Shown here: piece after piece, positions 1-9,700 of the stretch
Layout of the letters: each line of letters opens with the position of its first letter
Numbering within the stretch: position 1 is the stretch's first letter
From: JACMLD01 sp039919885
Lineage (GTDB): Bacteria > Bacteroidota > Bacteroidia > Chitinophagales > Chitinophagaceae
NCBI GenBank assembly: GCA_039919885.1
Contig: JBDSEV010000055.1
Span: forward strand, 1 to 64,000
Reading direction: 5' to 3'
Length of the DNA: 64,000 nucleotides
Notes under the pieces: generated by a model
Seen by the model: the letters and a program-made list of their open reading frames with translations, nothing else
The model's database searches: none
What the model was told of the DNA's origin: nothing
Position numbers and translations under genes: made by a program

Positions 1-522
1 CGTTAATGCCGCGGCACTGTAATCGAGGTAAAGTTCGCCATCGAAGTTGATAAATGAAGGATAGGAATCAAACGTGCTGGCTGGTGGCCGGTTGCCCGTA
101 ATGACTATTTTTACAGATGGGCACGCAGTAATCAGCGGGTACTGCTGTAGCACTTCAATTATTTTATTCAACGTGGCCACCGCATCCGTTTTGAGATCCA
201 CCAGCAGCTGCAGCTGGCGTTGGTGATCAGCATAAGGAAAACCATTGTTCTTTTTTATACACTGCTGCAGGGGCTGCAGGTAAAAAGAATCAAATGTCCT
301 GCCCATTTTCAACTGTATGGTATCGTGCGCTATCAGCAGTTTATTTTCGCGCAAAAAAACATCTGCTTCTATTGAACCAAAACCCTGGTTATAGGCTTCC
401 CAAAAAGGAAATTGTTTTTCATAATCGTTGTGTGAATGCAAGTTGGCAACTGTATAGGTTGCCGGCTGCGCAAAGACATTGTTACCCAACAAAAAAAATA
501 AAACGGTATATATTTTATACAT
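1..522 (-). CDS. GDPD/PI-PLC-like phosphodiesterase, secreted (3' end outside window)
   Basis: Translated by hand from the reverse strand; the frame is open from the ATG at 520-522 to the window edge (174 codons, C-terminus missing). The start MYKIYTVLFFLLGNNVFAQP is a Sec signal peptide, so the enzyme is exported. It is followed by H31-N-D-Y, then E52-A-D54 and H66-D, the spacing of the catalytic His/Glu/Asp/His set of the glycerophosphodiesterase and PI-PLC TIM-barrel superfamily. In that family the reaction is hydrolysis of a phosphodiester in a phospholipid head group or related substrate; the real substrate cannot be told. It is transcribed away from the ridA-dipeptidase pair. Family confident, specificity unknown. 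Confidence 0.75.
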   Translation of the reverse strand, partial: MYKIYTVLFFLLGNNVFAQPATYTVANLHSHNDYEKQFPFWEAYNQGFGSIEADVFLRENKLLIAHDTIQLKMGRTFDSFYLQPLQQCIKKNNGFPYADHQRQLQLLVDLKTDAVATLNKIIEVLQQYPLITACPSVKIVITGNRPPASTFDSYPSFINFDGELYLDYSAAALT

Positions 523-923
523 TGAATTGAATTTTAGCTGCTTTAAAACAGTGCCCGTCTACCTGGCGCCAGGTATGCAGGCCCTGGGGCAACCATGCGC
601 GGTACCACCGCAATATATAATATCTTTTCACCGTACGGAATATCATTTTTACGCGGTCACGTTGCTATATTAAATATTCCGCTGTAAAATAATGAGGTTT
701 TGAATATTTTCATTTTGGTGGCTGCATCAATACGGCGGGACGCTGGCATCGCGGCCTCATCAACGATAACAGCACCAGGCTGCAAAGCGCGGAGTGCAAG
801 TGCGCTGCCTTTGTCGGGATGTTTATGCCTGTTTGCAAAACAAATTACTGTTCACTCCTGTACAGGGGCTAATTTTGACGTTTGGCAAGGGATAAGTTTT
901 TATCATTCATCAATACAAAATAT
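523..923. other. Divergent intergenic region upstream of GDPD-like and ridA genes
   Basis: About 400 bases with no convincing gene; the open frames here lack coding character. It holds a perfect 16-bp palindrome (560-575) close to the GDPD-like start. On the plus strand there is an exact Bacteroidota -7 box, TAATTTTG at 870-877, about 46 bases before the ridA ATG, with no good -33 TTTG at the usual distance. The rest shows nothing recognisable. Confidence 0.5.
560..575. repeat. Perfect 16-bp palindrome
   Basis: TACCTGGCGCCAGGTA reads the same on both strands. It lies 38 bases upstream of the GDPD-like start codon on the reverse strand, a position fitting an operator for a dimeric regulator. 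No cognate regulator is adjacent, and a chance palindrome is not excluded. Confidence 0.4.
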
Positions 924-1394
924 ATGGAAATACAAACAGCGGATCAGCGGTTTACACAAACAGGTCTCACGCTCCCCCCTGCACCTGCACCATTGGGTGT
1001 ATACAAGCCATTCCTGATAGATGGAAAACATTTATACCTATCCGGGCACGGCCCTTTTCTACAGGACAAAAGCCTTATCATCGGCCGTATCGGCGAAACA
1101 TTGGACATGGAACAGGGCAAACTGGCCGCCAGGCAGGTAGGACTCACTATGTTGTCTACTATCTTTACAAACCTGGGTTCTTTCAATAAAATTAAAAGGG
1201 TATTAAAGGTATTGGGTATGGTGAATTGCGTGGCCAGTTTCGAAAAGCATCCATACATTATCAATGGTTGCAGTGAATTATTTGCTTCGGTATGGGGTGC
1301 GGAAAACGGTGTGGGTGTAAGAAGCGCAGTGGGTTTTGCATCGCTACCGGATAACATACCAGTAGAAATTGAAGCATTGTTTGAATTATATTGA
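924..1394 (+). CDS. RidA/YjgF/UK114 family protein
   Basis: 156 residues starting at MEIQTADQRF. The frame is open 14 codons further upstream, but the 924 ATG gives the normal family length. The protein shows the RidA pattern: hydrophobic beta strands around LYLSGHGPF, the LARQVGLTML helix corresponding to the family's quasi-repeat, and RSAVGFASLPDNIPVEIEAL at the end, where RidA carries its conserved Arg and the Glu near the C-terminus. It resembles the larger YjgF_UK114_like_1 branch rather than classical RidA, so the enamine/imine deaminase role is uncertain. The dipeptidase gene starts 30 bases after its stop, suggesting co-transcription and a link to peptide or amino-acid turnover. Confidence 0.85.
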   Translation: MEIQTADQRFTQTGLTLPPAPAPLGVYKPFLIDGKHLYLSGHGPFLQDKSLIIGRIGETLDMEQGKLAARQVGLTMLSTIFTNLGSFNKIKRVLKVLGMVNCVASFEKHPYIINGCSELFASVWGAENGVGVRSAVGFASLPDNIPVEIEALFELY

Positions 1395-1424
1395 TTTTAT
1401 TATAACAGGCAAATACACAAAGGC

Positions 1425-2498
1425 ATGTTTATCACCGACGCGCATCTTGATCTAAGCATGAATGCTATGGAATGGAACAGGGACCTGAGCAGGCCTGTAC
1501 ACGAAATCCGGGAAAGAGAAAAAGGACTAACGGACAAGGCTGACCGTGGAAACGGAATGGTATCTTTCCCGGCGCTGAGGTCAGGCAACGTCGGCGTTGT
1601 GGTGGCAACACAAATTGCCCGGTATGTTGCACCAGGCAATTCGCTGCGCGGATGGCATTCGCCCCAGCAGGCATGGGCGCAGACGCAGGGACAACTGGCT
1701 TATTACAGGGCCATGGAAGCAACTGGCGAACTTATACAGTTAACCGATCTTAGTTCTCTAGAGAAACATGTTGCGTGGTGGACTGATGGAACCCCGAATA
1801 ATGAGAAGCCGATTGGCTATATCCTGAGCCTGGAGGGGGCCGACTCTTTAATTACCGTTGACCACCTGGAAATAGCGCATGCGTACGGCCTGCGGGCCCT
1901 GGGGCCGGCGCACTATGGACCGGGCAGGTATGCAAACGGAACTGATTCTAGCGGTAAGATGACTGAGAATGGGCTCGCCCTCCTCGCAAAAATGGAAGAT
2001 TTGAATATCATACTGGATGCCACGCACCTTTGCGACGATGTTTTCTGGCAAGCGATGGATCATTTTAACGGGGCCGTGTGGGCGAGTCATAATAATTGTC
2101 GTGCATTGGTCAACCACAACCGGCAGTTCAGCGATGCGCAGATAAAACAGTTGATTCAACGGGGGGCAATCATTGGTGGGGCTTTGGATGCCTGGATGAT
2201 GGTACCCGGTTGGCAGCGGGGCAAATCCACGCCAGCCAACATGCACTGCAACCTGGAAAAATTAGTGGACCACATGGATCATATTTGCCAGTTGGCGGGC
2301 AATACAAATCATATCTGCATTGGAACAGATTTAGACGGGGGCTATGGAAAAGAACAAAGCCCGTATGACATGGATACCATTGCAGACTTGCAGCAACTCG
2401 TACCATTGCTTACGAGGCGCGGTTACAACCACGCTGCTGTAGAAAATATATTGCACGGAAATTTTCTTAGCTTTTTAAAAAGGACCTGGAAAGTATAG
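1425..2498 (+). CDS. Membrane-dipeptidase family (peptidase M19) protein
   Basis: 357 residues, typical M19 length. The zinc-site residues of renal dipeptidase are all present in order: H7-x-D9 in DAHLD, the bridging E137 in SLEGADS, H201 in DATHL and H222 in ASHNN, followed by the GTDLDGG loop with D302. The family hydrolyses dipeptides, often with a D-residue at the C-terminal side, using two zinc ions in a TIM barrel. There is no signal peptide, so it should act in the cytoplasm. It is the second gene after the RidA-like gene (30-base gap), which suggests a shared catabolic or detoxifying role. Specificity is not visible. Confidence 0.92.
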   Translation: MFITDAHLDLSMNAMEWNRDLSRPVHEIREREKGLTDKADRGNGMVSFPALRSGNVGVVVATQIARYVAPGNSLRGWHSPQQAWAQTQGQLAYYRAMEATGELIQLTDLSSLEKHVAWWTDGTPNNEKPIGYILSLEGADSLITVDHLEIAHAYGLRALGPAHYGPGRYANGTDSSGKMTENGLALLAKMEDLNIILDATHLCDDVFWQAMDHFNGAVWASHNNCRALVNHNRQFSDAQIKQLIQRGAIIGGALDAWMMVPGWQRGKSTPANMHCNLEKLVDHMDHICQLAGNTNHICIGTDLDGGYGKEQSPYDMDTIADLQQLVPLLTRRGYNHAAVENILHGNFLSFLKRTWKV

Positions 2499-2521
2499 CA
2501 CCCGTATCAATTGCACGCTGG

Positions 2522-2800
2522 TTAACTGGAGGGCTTTAATATTTCCGGATTCATTTCTATTACATCAATGGATTGCTCCTGGGTAACCACGGCTGCCATT
2601 TCTTTCAATTCAATTGATTGCTCATCAGAACCTGCGTAGAGTATAAAAAATATATACTCATTCGAACCAAGTTCTTCACCGCTGTTTCCTGTCAGGTTAC
2701 TATTGTGAATCAATATTTCTTTATGTGTTTGCAGCCACTCATTAATAGCGGCCTGTAACAAATCCATGCGCTCGGCATTGAACAATTTTACTTTGTACAT
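2522..2800 (-). CDS. Hypothetical protein, 92 aa
   Basis: No family recognised. It begins MYKVKLFNAERMDLLQAAINEWL, a strand followed by an amphipathic helix, then a variable loop, then a hydrophobic strand EYIFFILYAG and a Thr/Gln/Glu-rich end; a small alpha/beta fold is likely. No signal peptide or membrane segment. Its start codon lies two bases after the stop of the CsbD-like gene, a translational-coupling arrangement, so the two are almost certainly one transcript. By association it may be a stress-related protein; this is inference only. Confidence 0.7.
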   Translation of the reverse strand: MYKVKLFNAERMDLLQAAINEWLQTHKEILIHNSNLTGNSGEELGSNEYIFFILYAGSDEQSIELKEMAAVVTQEQSIDVIEMNPEILKPSS

Positions 2801-2802
2801 AA

Positions 2803-2997
2803 TCAGTCGTTAAATGAAATACTTTCGATCCATTCCCTGACTTCCTCCGTGGTTCTACCCATTTTTTTTGACAGGCGTTCCAGCAATTCATCCTCTTTTC
2901 CCTCTTCGTATTGCAGATCAGCATCTGTGAGCTTGGTATCATGCTCCATTAATTTTTCTTTAACCTGTTTCCAGGGCTTCTCTAATCGCAGATTCAT
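2803..2997 (-). CDS. CsbD-like general stress protein
   Basis: 64 residues with the CsbD/UPF0337 layout: K-P-W-K-Q-V-K-E-K at the N-terminus, the LTDADLQ motif, a charged helix (EEGKEDELLERL) and a final helix GRTTEEVREWIES. CsbD-family proteins are small, highly charged, abundant in stationary phase or envelope stress, and of unknown biochemical role. It leads a two-gene unit with the 92-aa protein. Upstream the reverse strand carries TATTATTG, one mismatch from the -7 consensus. Length and motif order match the family, so the assignment is good. Confidence 0.75.
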   Translation of the reverse strand: MNLRLEKPWKQVKEKLMEHDTKLTDADLQYEEGKEDELLERLSKKMGRTTEEVREWIESISFND

Positions 2998-3148
2998 ATA
3001 TGAATTTTTTTATAAAAGATGCCAATATCACAATAATACGTATGATAATTTCATGCCACAATCTCGTCACCAATACCACAACTGCTTTGGAGAGATAATT
3101 CTACAAATCCTGCCAGAAAATACTTAGCAAAATGCTATCTTCAGGAAG

Positions 3149-3976
3149 ATGAATCATAATGGATCGTCCGCAGCAGAAAATTTAAAAATATTGTTGCAAA
3201 TAATACTATTGGCAATTATGTTCTGTTGCAACAATGTTGTTGCCCAGCTCCCTCCCGCAACAATAAAACCAAGATTCCATGTGGTGGCCATCGCAGAAAA
3301 TGCCGGTCACCACATTGACTATTCGCGGGCTGCAAAAACCTGGCTGAACAAACTGGCCGCCGACAGTAATTTTACCATAGCGTATATAGAAAACAGCAGC
3401 AGCATAACCGATTCGATGCTTTATCAATGCCAGCTTTTTATTCAGCTGGATTATCCGCCGTATGGCTGGCCGGCCAAAGCCGTTAGTGCCTTCCAACAAT
3501 ATATTGAAACGGGACGGGGCGGGTGGATAGGATTTCACCACGCAAGTTTGCTCGGCACGTTTGATGGATTCCCGATGTGGCAGTGGTTCTCAAATTTTAT
3601 GGGTGGTATTCGTTATAAAAATTATATCGCCGGCTTCGTATCCGCTACCGTCAATGTAGAAGACCGCGGTCACCCCTGCATGAAAGATGTGCCGGCATCT
3701 TTTACTATTGCCAAAGATGAATTTTATACCTACGATACAACACCGCGCCCGAATGTGCAGGTAATTGCCAGCGTTGATGAAACAACCTACGCGCCTCCCT
3801 CCAAAATAAAAATGGGTGATCATCCTGTTATATGGAGCAATTCAAACGTGGCCGCCCGCAATATTTATATTTTTATGGGGCATACACCGGATCTTTTTAA
3901 GAACACCGCTTATACCACGCTTTTCAGGAATGCCATCTTTTGGGCAGCAGCAAATGCTGGAACGCATCTCCGGTAA
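3149..3976 (+). CDS. Exported ThuA-domain protein
   Basis: 275 residues. Residues 12-33 form a signal peptide (hydrophobic KILLQIILLAIMF stretch ending in VVAQ). The mature part has ThuA landmarks: FHVVAIAEN at the first strand, QLFIQLDYPPYGW, the GRGGWIGFHHAS segment, DEFYTYD and NIYIFMGHTPDLF near the end with FRNAIFWAA. ThuA domains have a class-I glutamine-amidotransferase-like fold, usually without the catalytic Cys, and occur in secreted sugar-related proteins of Bacteroidota. Substrate unknown. The gene faces the MFS gene, 45 bases apart. Confidence 0.82.
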   Translation: MNHNGSSAAENLKILLQIILLAIMFCCNNVVAQLPPATIKPRFHVVAIAENAGHHIDYSRAAKTWLNKLAADSNFTIAYIENSSSITDSMLYQCQLFIQLDYPPYGWPAKAVSAFQQYIETGRGGWIGFHHASLLGTFDGFPMWQWFSNFMGGIRYKNYIAGFVSATVNVEDRGHPCMKDVPASFTIAKDEFYTYDTTPRPNVQVIASVDETTYAPPSKIKMGDHPVIWSNSNVAARNIYIFMGHTPDLFKNTAYTTLFRNAIFWAAANAGTHLR

Positions 3977-4021
3977 ATAGAAAAATGTGGGTGAAAGTGG
4001 ACGGCAGGTTAATTGCTGTTG

Positions 4022-5314
4022 TTAATCTGCCAGGGCAACTCCGCGCGTTGCCAATTCAACAGGGGGCGTTGTCTCACCCAATTTTTTCTTTATATGCTGG
4101 TCAATCAAGTACACTAAAAACATCGCTACCACCATACTGCCTGCTACCGTAAAACCAATTCTGTTATAGTGCTGAATCGGACCTGTTTTACTCTGTACAA
4201 TGAGCATGCCTGCTACATAAGCACCTATTCCTCCGGAAATCTGCTGGACCGACGCATTGATACTCATAAAAGCGCCCCTGTCCTGTGGCAATGGGATAGC
4301 CGTCATCAGCGACTGCGCGGCTATCATGCGTGTTGAAATGCCCACAAACAAAACAACATTGATGGCGATGACGATTGCTATCGGCGTTACACCGAGGTTG
4401 GTAAATACCAGCACCATGATGATGCTCAACATCGATCCTGCCGCAAACATTTTAAACTTACCAATGCGATCACTCATTTTGCCAGCAATTGGTCCTGTTA
4501 CAATAGAAGAAATACCAGTGATTAGGTAGACCAGCGTTAGTTGTTCGAACGGAATTCCCAGGTTATTGGTACTGAATGTACTTCCAAATGGCATCAGCAT
4601 ATACCCACCCGTAGCCAGCAGGGTGGTTGCGAGGAAGGCCCTTAGATATGTTTTATTAGAAAGGGTTTTAAGCAGGTGCTCAAAAGGATTGCGATCTGAT
4701 TTTATTAAGAGATGCGCATTGACCGGCTTCATATAAATTACAATGACAATTCCTACCAGCAGCCCTGCTCCACCAATCATCCAGAAAGGTGCATGCCAGC
4801 TGAAATGAGTCGTTAACAACAATCCGACAGGCAGGCCCAAAATCTGGCTTGCAGAAAATGCCATTTGCACAAACCCCATTACCCGGCCGCGCACTTCCAG
4901 TTTGAACAGGTCAGTGATAATCGCCATACTCACTGAACCGATTACACCGCCAAAGATGCCGGTAACAATTCTTGCAATCAATAAAAAATGATAGGTGGGC
5001 GCCAGTGCGCATAAAAAAGTGCCAGACAAAAAACCTATGTAGAAAAACAGGAGTATTTTTTTCCGGTCAAATTTATCCGCAAAACCCGCAGCCAGCAGAC
5101 CCGAAGCACCCGCACTGAACGCGTAGGCAGAAACCACCAGGCCAAATTGCTGCGTGGTGATGCGAAACGCCGGCAGTAGGATGGCACCGAGCGGCGACAA
5201 TACCATAAAATCCAGTATGATGGTAAACTGGAGCGTAGCAATAATTGCTATAATAAAAACCTGGTAAGGTGTAAAAATTTTTTCTTTATAAGGTCTTGTT
5301 TGGGCGGTTGCCAT
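4022..5314 (-). CDS. MFS efflux transporter
   Basis: 430 residues with about twelve hydrophobic segments. Transmembrane 1 begins near YQVFIIAIIATLQFTIILDFMVLSPLG, followed by the MFS loop 2-3 motif ADKFDRKK and the repeat-related GKMSDRIGKF in the second half. The family exports drugs or metabolites by proton antiport; AraJ-type exporters are the closest by eye. It is the last gene of tetR-HMA-MFS (10-base gap to the HMA-like gene), so it is likely the efflux pump controlled by that TetR repressor. The exported compound cannot be read from the sequence. Confidence 0.9.
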   Translation of the reverse strand: MATAQTRPYKEKIFTPYQVFIIAIIATLQFTIILDFMVLSPLGAILLPAFRITTQQFGLVVSAYAFSAGASGLLAAGFADKFDRKKILLFFYIGFLSGTFLCALAPTYHFLLIARIVTGIFGGVIGSVSMAIITDLFKLEVRGRVMGFVQMAFSASQILGLPVGLLLTTHFSWHAPFWMIGGAGLLVGIVIVIYMKPVNAHLLIKSDRNPFEHLLKTLSNKTYLRAFLATTLLATGGYMLMPFGSTFSTNNLGIPFEQLTLVYLITGISSIVTGPIAGKMSDRIGKFKMFAAGSMLSIIMVLVFTNLGVTPIAIVIAINVVLFVGISTRMIAAQSLMTAIPLPQDRGAFMSINASVQQISGGIGAYVAGMLIVQSKTGPIQHYNRIGFTVAGSMVVAMFLVYLIDQHIKKKLGETTPPVELATRGVALAD

Positions 5315-5324
5315 GGTTGTTGTT

Positions 5325-5540
5325 TTATCCGGCCAGCGGTTCGCAATTGAAACCGGCCGTTTTTATTAGTTGAACGATTTCTGCTAATTGCATGTCTTTC
5401 GATTCAATGCGCAGCACTTTATCGATGTCATTTAGATCTATATTCCAGCGCGCAATATTTTTACGGCCGTCCAGCAGTGGTGCCAGTTCTTTCACCTGCT
5501 TTTTATACCGGATATTGGTTTTTAATACTAAGACTTCCAT
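5325..5540 (-). CDS. HMA-like small protein without metal motif
   Basis: 71 residues with a beta-alpha-beta-beta-alpha-beta pattern like heavy-metal-associated (HMA) domains: MEVLVLKTNI, helix to LLDGRKNIARWNIDLNDIDKVLRIE, then helix EIVQLIKTAGFNCEPL. The N-terminal CxxC metal site of true copper chaperones is absent (KTNIRYKKQ there instead), so it may not bind metal in the usual way. It sits between tetR and the MFS gene on the same strand. Small HMA-like proteins of this kind are common in Bacteroidota; their function is not known to me. Confidence 0.7.
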   Translation of the reverse strand: MEVLVLKTNIRYKKQVKELAPLLDGRKNIARWNIDLNDIDKVLRIESKDMQLAEIVQLIKTAGFNCEPLAG

Positions 5541-5621
5541 AGAAAAAGCTTTTGATTACAACTTTTATAGGTTGAATGACCGATAGGCACTATTCAAGTA
5601 GAAAAAATAATTTAAAATAAG

Positions 5622-6212
5622 TTACGGTGTCAGGGCTTTTATTACCAGCTGCAAGGTTTCGTTCATTGTTTTTGCCGTCAGCACAAATTTGCGGCCACCC
5701 ATGCTCTTTCCTTCCAGGTGAAATTTTACGAGGTTGTAGAGAGGCCCAAATGCAATTGACCAATATACTTCCACCGATACCTGCACCAGCTCATTTCTTT
5801 TTATAGCATTGGAAACAAAAGCCCGCATCGCAGCTTTAAATTCCACCCCCATCAGTTCAATGGCTTTCACTTGCAGCGGGGAATGCCGCAACTGTTCCAG
5901 GAACTGCATGGCTTCCGGGTGTTTTAAACAATACTTTGCACGGTTCATCCACTGTATCCGCAGGCCTTCGCTGAAAGCCATTGCAGGATCAAAGTTTTTT
6001 AAAGACGCATCCGCCATTTCCTTAAATGCTGCGCCCCACAACTGCATAATCAGGTCTTCACGGTCTTTGTAATAGATATACAAGGTAGCCGGCGATACAT
6101 TGGCGGCTTTCGCCAGCTTCTGCATGCTAAACCCGTCGAAGCCCTGCTTAACAATCATTTCAACTGCCCGCTGCCTGATTAGCTGTATTTTTTTGTCGTC
6201 CCTGGTTCTCAT
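5622..6212 (-). CDS. TetR/AcrR family transcriptional regulator
   Basis: 196 residues, normal TetR size. Residues 8-55 form the helix-turn-helix domain: IRQRAVEMIVKQGFDGFSMQKLAKAANVSPATLYIYYKDREDLI, with the typical SPATLYIYYKDREDL recognition-helix signature. The remaining helices form the ligand-binding and dimer domain. It is the first gene of a unit with the HMA-like and MFS genes. An inverted repeat between the -33 and -7 positions of its own promoter (6229-6242) suggests auto-repression, with release by the compound the pump exports. Confidence 0.93.
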   Translation of the reverse strand: MRTRDDKKIQLIRQRAVEMIVKQGFDGFSMQKLAKAANVSPATLYIYYKDREDLIMQLWGAAFKEMADASLKNFDPAMAFSEGLRIQWMNRAKYCLKHPEAMQFLEQLRHSPLQVKAIELMGVEFKAAMRAFVSNAIKRNELVQVSVEVYWSIAFGPLYNLVKFHLEGKSMGGRKFVLTAKTMNETLQLVIKALTP

Positions 6213-6220
6213 TACAGGAA

Positions 6221-6242
6221 CAAATATAAATGAATGTTCGTT
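6221..6242 (-). promoter_or_regulatory. tetR promoter -7 box with overlapping operator
   Basis: On the reverse strand an exact -7 element TATATTTG lies at 6228-6221, eight bases before the tetR ATG. Directly upstream (6242-6229) is AACGAA-CA-TTCATT, an inverted repeat with one mismatch between the arms. Its place between -33 and -7 is where a bound TetR dimer would block polymerase. Seen directly in sequence; binding is inferred. Confidence 0.6.
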
Positions 6243-6769
6243 TAGTTATGAAAAAATGGGAAAAATATTTTAGCAAGGTTGCTTTAAGAGCCGCGGTTGC
6301 TGTTGTGAGCATATCCTTGCAGTGGCAGCATCACCTACGGCAGCAAAGATGTAAGGCAGCATTTTATTCGGGTGCAAGTCAAGTTAGTTTGTGAGCAACG
6401 CTGTTGAACAGCCAACTATTCTTGCTCAACATTTAGCTTGATCCATTCACTCATTAGTAAGCCAGCGCTCCGTCAGCTGCAGACAACACCAACCACTTCA
6501 GCAAAGGGCACCAGCTCATGAAAACGTGCAGCTGTCCCATTGCCTGCCCACCACTTTGCAGTAACCGGAGAACTTTCTATTACCACGTGGTTTGGATGCA
6601 TCTACAAAGCTTTTGACCAATGAAAACGTTTACATTGAAATTAATTTTATATTATGCTTAAGTGACCAAAATATTATCTATGTTTAAACTGTCATTTAAC
6701 CAATTTTTAGCCATTATTTTGCCGGCTAATTGTAAAGTTTCTATTTCATCAAACTAACGCTAACTAGAT
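6243..6769. other. Intergenic region between tetR and susC
   Basis: About 530 bases without a supported gene. It contains a LacI-type operator candidate (6621-6636) and a near-consensus -7 box TATGTTTA at 6679-6686, which would place susC transcription start near 6692 and give a leader of about 75 bases. The stretch 6243-6600 shows nothing recognisable. Confidence 0.45.
6621..6636. promoter_or_regulatory. Candidate LacI-family operator upstream of susC
   Basis: TGAAAACGTTTACA is a near-palindrome centred on CG, the hallmark of LacI/PurR-type operators; the two arms differ at one position. A similar sequence occurs next to the lacI gene (13639-13654). It lies about 130-150 bases before the susC start codon. 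The role, activation or repression, cannot be decided from position alone. Confidence 0.5.
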
Positions 6770-9700
6770 ATGAAGAAAATCTCCGCAAGCAAGTGCAAAC
6801 TGCTGGTAGGCTTGCTATTGACCCTTTGTTGTTTTGCTGCATCCGGAACAGGATTTCCGGCAAAACATTTTAGTAATCCACCCGACCAGGTAATTACCGG
6901 CCGTGTTTCAGATTCTGCCGGCAGTCCGCTTCCGGGTGCTACGGTTACGGTAAAAAGCACCAAACGGTCAACTACAACTGATGCAAATGGTAATTTTTCA
7001 ATTTCCATAGTGAATGAACAGTCGGTGCTGGTGATAAGCTACATCGGCTATACTGACCAGCAATTGGTGGTTGGCGACAAAACGGCGTTCGACATTAAGA
7101 TGGTGGCCGTTAGTTCCGATTTGCAGCAGGTTGTGGTAGTTGGCTACGGCACCCAAAACAAAAGAGACATTACCGGTTCTGTAAAGTCGCTCAAAGCGGA
7201 ATCTTTTAACCGGGGTATCATTAATTCTCCCGAGCAACTGCTGCAGGGCAAGGTAGCGGGTGTAAATGTAACATCTGCCAGCGGGGAGCCCGGCGGCGGC
7301 TTAAGTATTTCAATTCGTGGACCTGGCGGGGTTAGAACGGGGAACACGCCCTTATTTGTAGTGGACGGAATTGCGCTGGACAATTCAAGTACAGGTGGCG
7401 GCAACCCGCTTAATTTTTTAAACCCGCAGGACATTGAATCATTTGATGTGCTTAAAGATGCTTCTGCAAGTGCTATTTATGGTACAAGGGGTGCCAATGG
7501 TGTTGTATTAATCACCACCAAAAGAGGGAAGGCCGGTACCGGTGTATTGAGCTATTCAGGCAGCCTGGGAGTATCTACCCTGGCAAGGGCAATACCAGTC
7601 TTTAGTACGGAAGAATATAAGGCGCAGGTAGTTAAAACAGGCGGCATCCTGGATGATAAAGGCGGTAACACCAACTGGCAAAAAGAAATTACCCGTTCTG
7701 CCATCACACAGAATCACAACGTTACTTTAAGTGGCGGCGCTAACAAGCTAACCTATTATGCGTCTTTTGGCATGCAGAAACAACAGGGTATCATTAAATA
7801 CAATGATCTAAACCGCTATACAGGCCGATTCAATGTTACACAACGATTTTTAGAAGATAAACTTACGATTGAAGCCAATATTACCGCATCCAGTACAAGC
7901 GGAACGCGCCCTCCAATTTCGAGCGTCATTGGTGATGCGCTTGCAAACAATCCTACTTATCCGGCGCGTGATGCCAATGGAAACCCCGCGCAGTACACGG
8001 CAATCAACAACCCATTGCAGTCTTTTATTTTAGAAAAAGAACTCACTAAAATCAACAGGGTGTTGGGTAATATTACCGGTACGTTGAAGCTAACGAAAGA
8101 TCTGACTTATAAACTCAATTTTGGCGTTGACAATTCAACAGGTACACGTGATATCCAGATCTTGCCCAATTTAATTCCCCAAAGAGATGGCCGTCTTGAA
8201 ACTTATTATACTACCAATCGCAATACACTCATAGAAAACTACTTTACCTATGCGCATAATTTTGGTGATCATAATTTAAATGTACTGGCAGGTCATTCTT
8301 ACCAGAAAATTTTCCTGCAAGGCCGTAATTATAGTATCAACAAATTTCCGATTGGTCCGGTGGAACCGCAGTACAATCCTGGTACAGGCCAGGAGTTAAC
8401 ATTAACTAACAACGCGCCAGGCGGTTATGCAGTTATTAACGAGCTGCAATCATTTTTTGGCAGAATTAACTACCAGTATAAAAGTAAATACCTGGCCACA
8501 ATTAATGTGAGAACGGATGGTTCTTCAAAATTTGGCAGCAATAACAGGTACGGAACATTCTCCTCTTTCTCCCTTGGATGGAAAATTAATGAAGAGGCTT
8601 TCATGAAGAACTCCATCTTTAGCAACCTTAAACTGAGGGCTGGCTGGGGTCAAACGGGTAACCAGGAAATTGATCCAAAGATTACCCAGGCAAGTTACAA
8701 TTCGTTCGTAAATGCTTCAACAAGCTACCCTTTGTATCCAACAGGTGCATACCCCGGAGGTCTTACTTACAACCGGTTGGCCAATCCTGATATACAATGG
8801 GAAGTAAGTACACAAACCAATGTTGGAATTGATTTCGGTTTATTAAAGGGGAAACTGACAGGTACAATTGATGTCTTCAATAAAAACACCAATAATATCC
8901 TGTTGAAAGTGATTCCTGCTGACCCTATTCAACCCGCTCCTGTTACCTGGACGAACGTGAAGGATATGAACATCAATAATAAGGGCCTCGAACTTGATTT
9001 GGAATACAGGGGAGGTAATGAAAACGGGTTTCGGTATTCAATCGGTGGCAATCTTACTTTGCTGAGCAATGAGGTCACCAGCTCACCTTATTCAGTTATC
9101 CCGGCAGGTTCTGCCTCCGGTTCCGGCCTTACCTCCGCTACCATCAATGGTTATATCAACAATCAACCCATTGGTACTTTCTACCTATTGGAATGGACGG
9201 GCTTGGATGCGAACGGACTGAGTACATTCAGGGATGTTGACAAAGACGGGATTATTACCGACAAAGACAGGGTTGCACTGGGAACTGCTTTAGCCAAAAC
9301 TTTGTACAACATCAATGGCAGCATTGGTTACAAGGGATTTGACCTGGCAGCAAACTTCAACGGTGTTTCCGGAAATAAAATATACGACAACACAGCAAAC
9401 AGTTTTTTCTATAAAGCCAAGATAAATAAAGGTGTAAATACAACCGACGAAGCAGTAGCATTTCCTAATGAATCAATTAGTAATCCCGCGCGTGTTAGTT
9501 CACGTTATTTAAAAAGTGGTGCCTATTTCCGATTAAACAACCTGGCACTCGGCTACAACTTCAACCCTGCAAAATTGGGCCTGGGCCGCTGGGTTACTGC
9601 CTTGCGTGTTTCTGTAACTGGTCAAAATCTTTTCGTGATTACCAAATACAATGGATTTGATCCCGAGGTAAATGCGGACAGGCAAATAGACGGCGTATTG

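Noticed and set aside
294..1017. Overlapping plus-strand frames of 64-105 codons before ridA
   Set aside because: They lie over the GDPD-like gene or in the intergenic region, have no family resemblance and no plausible start context.
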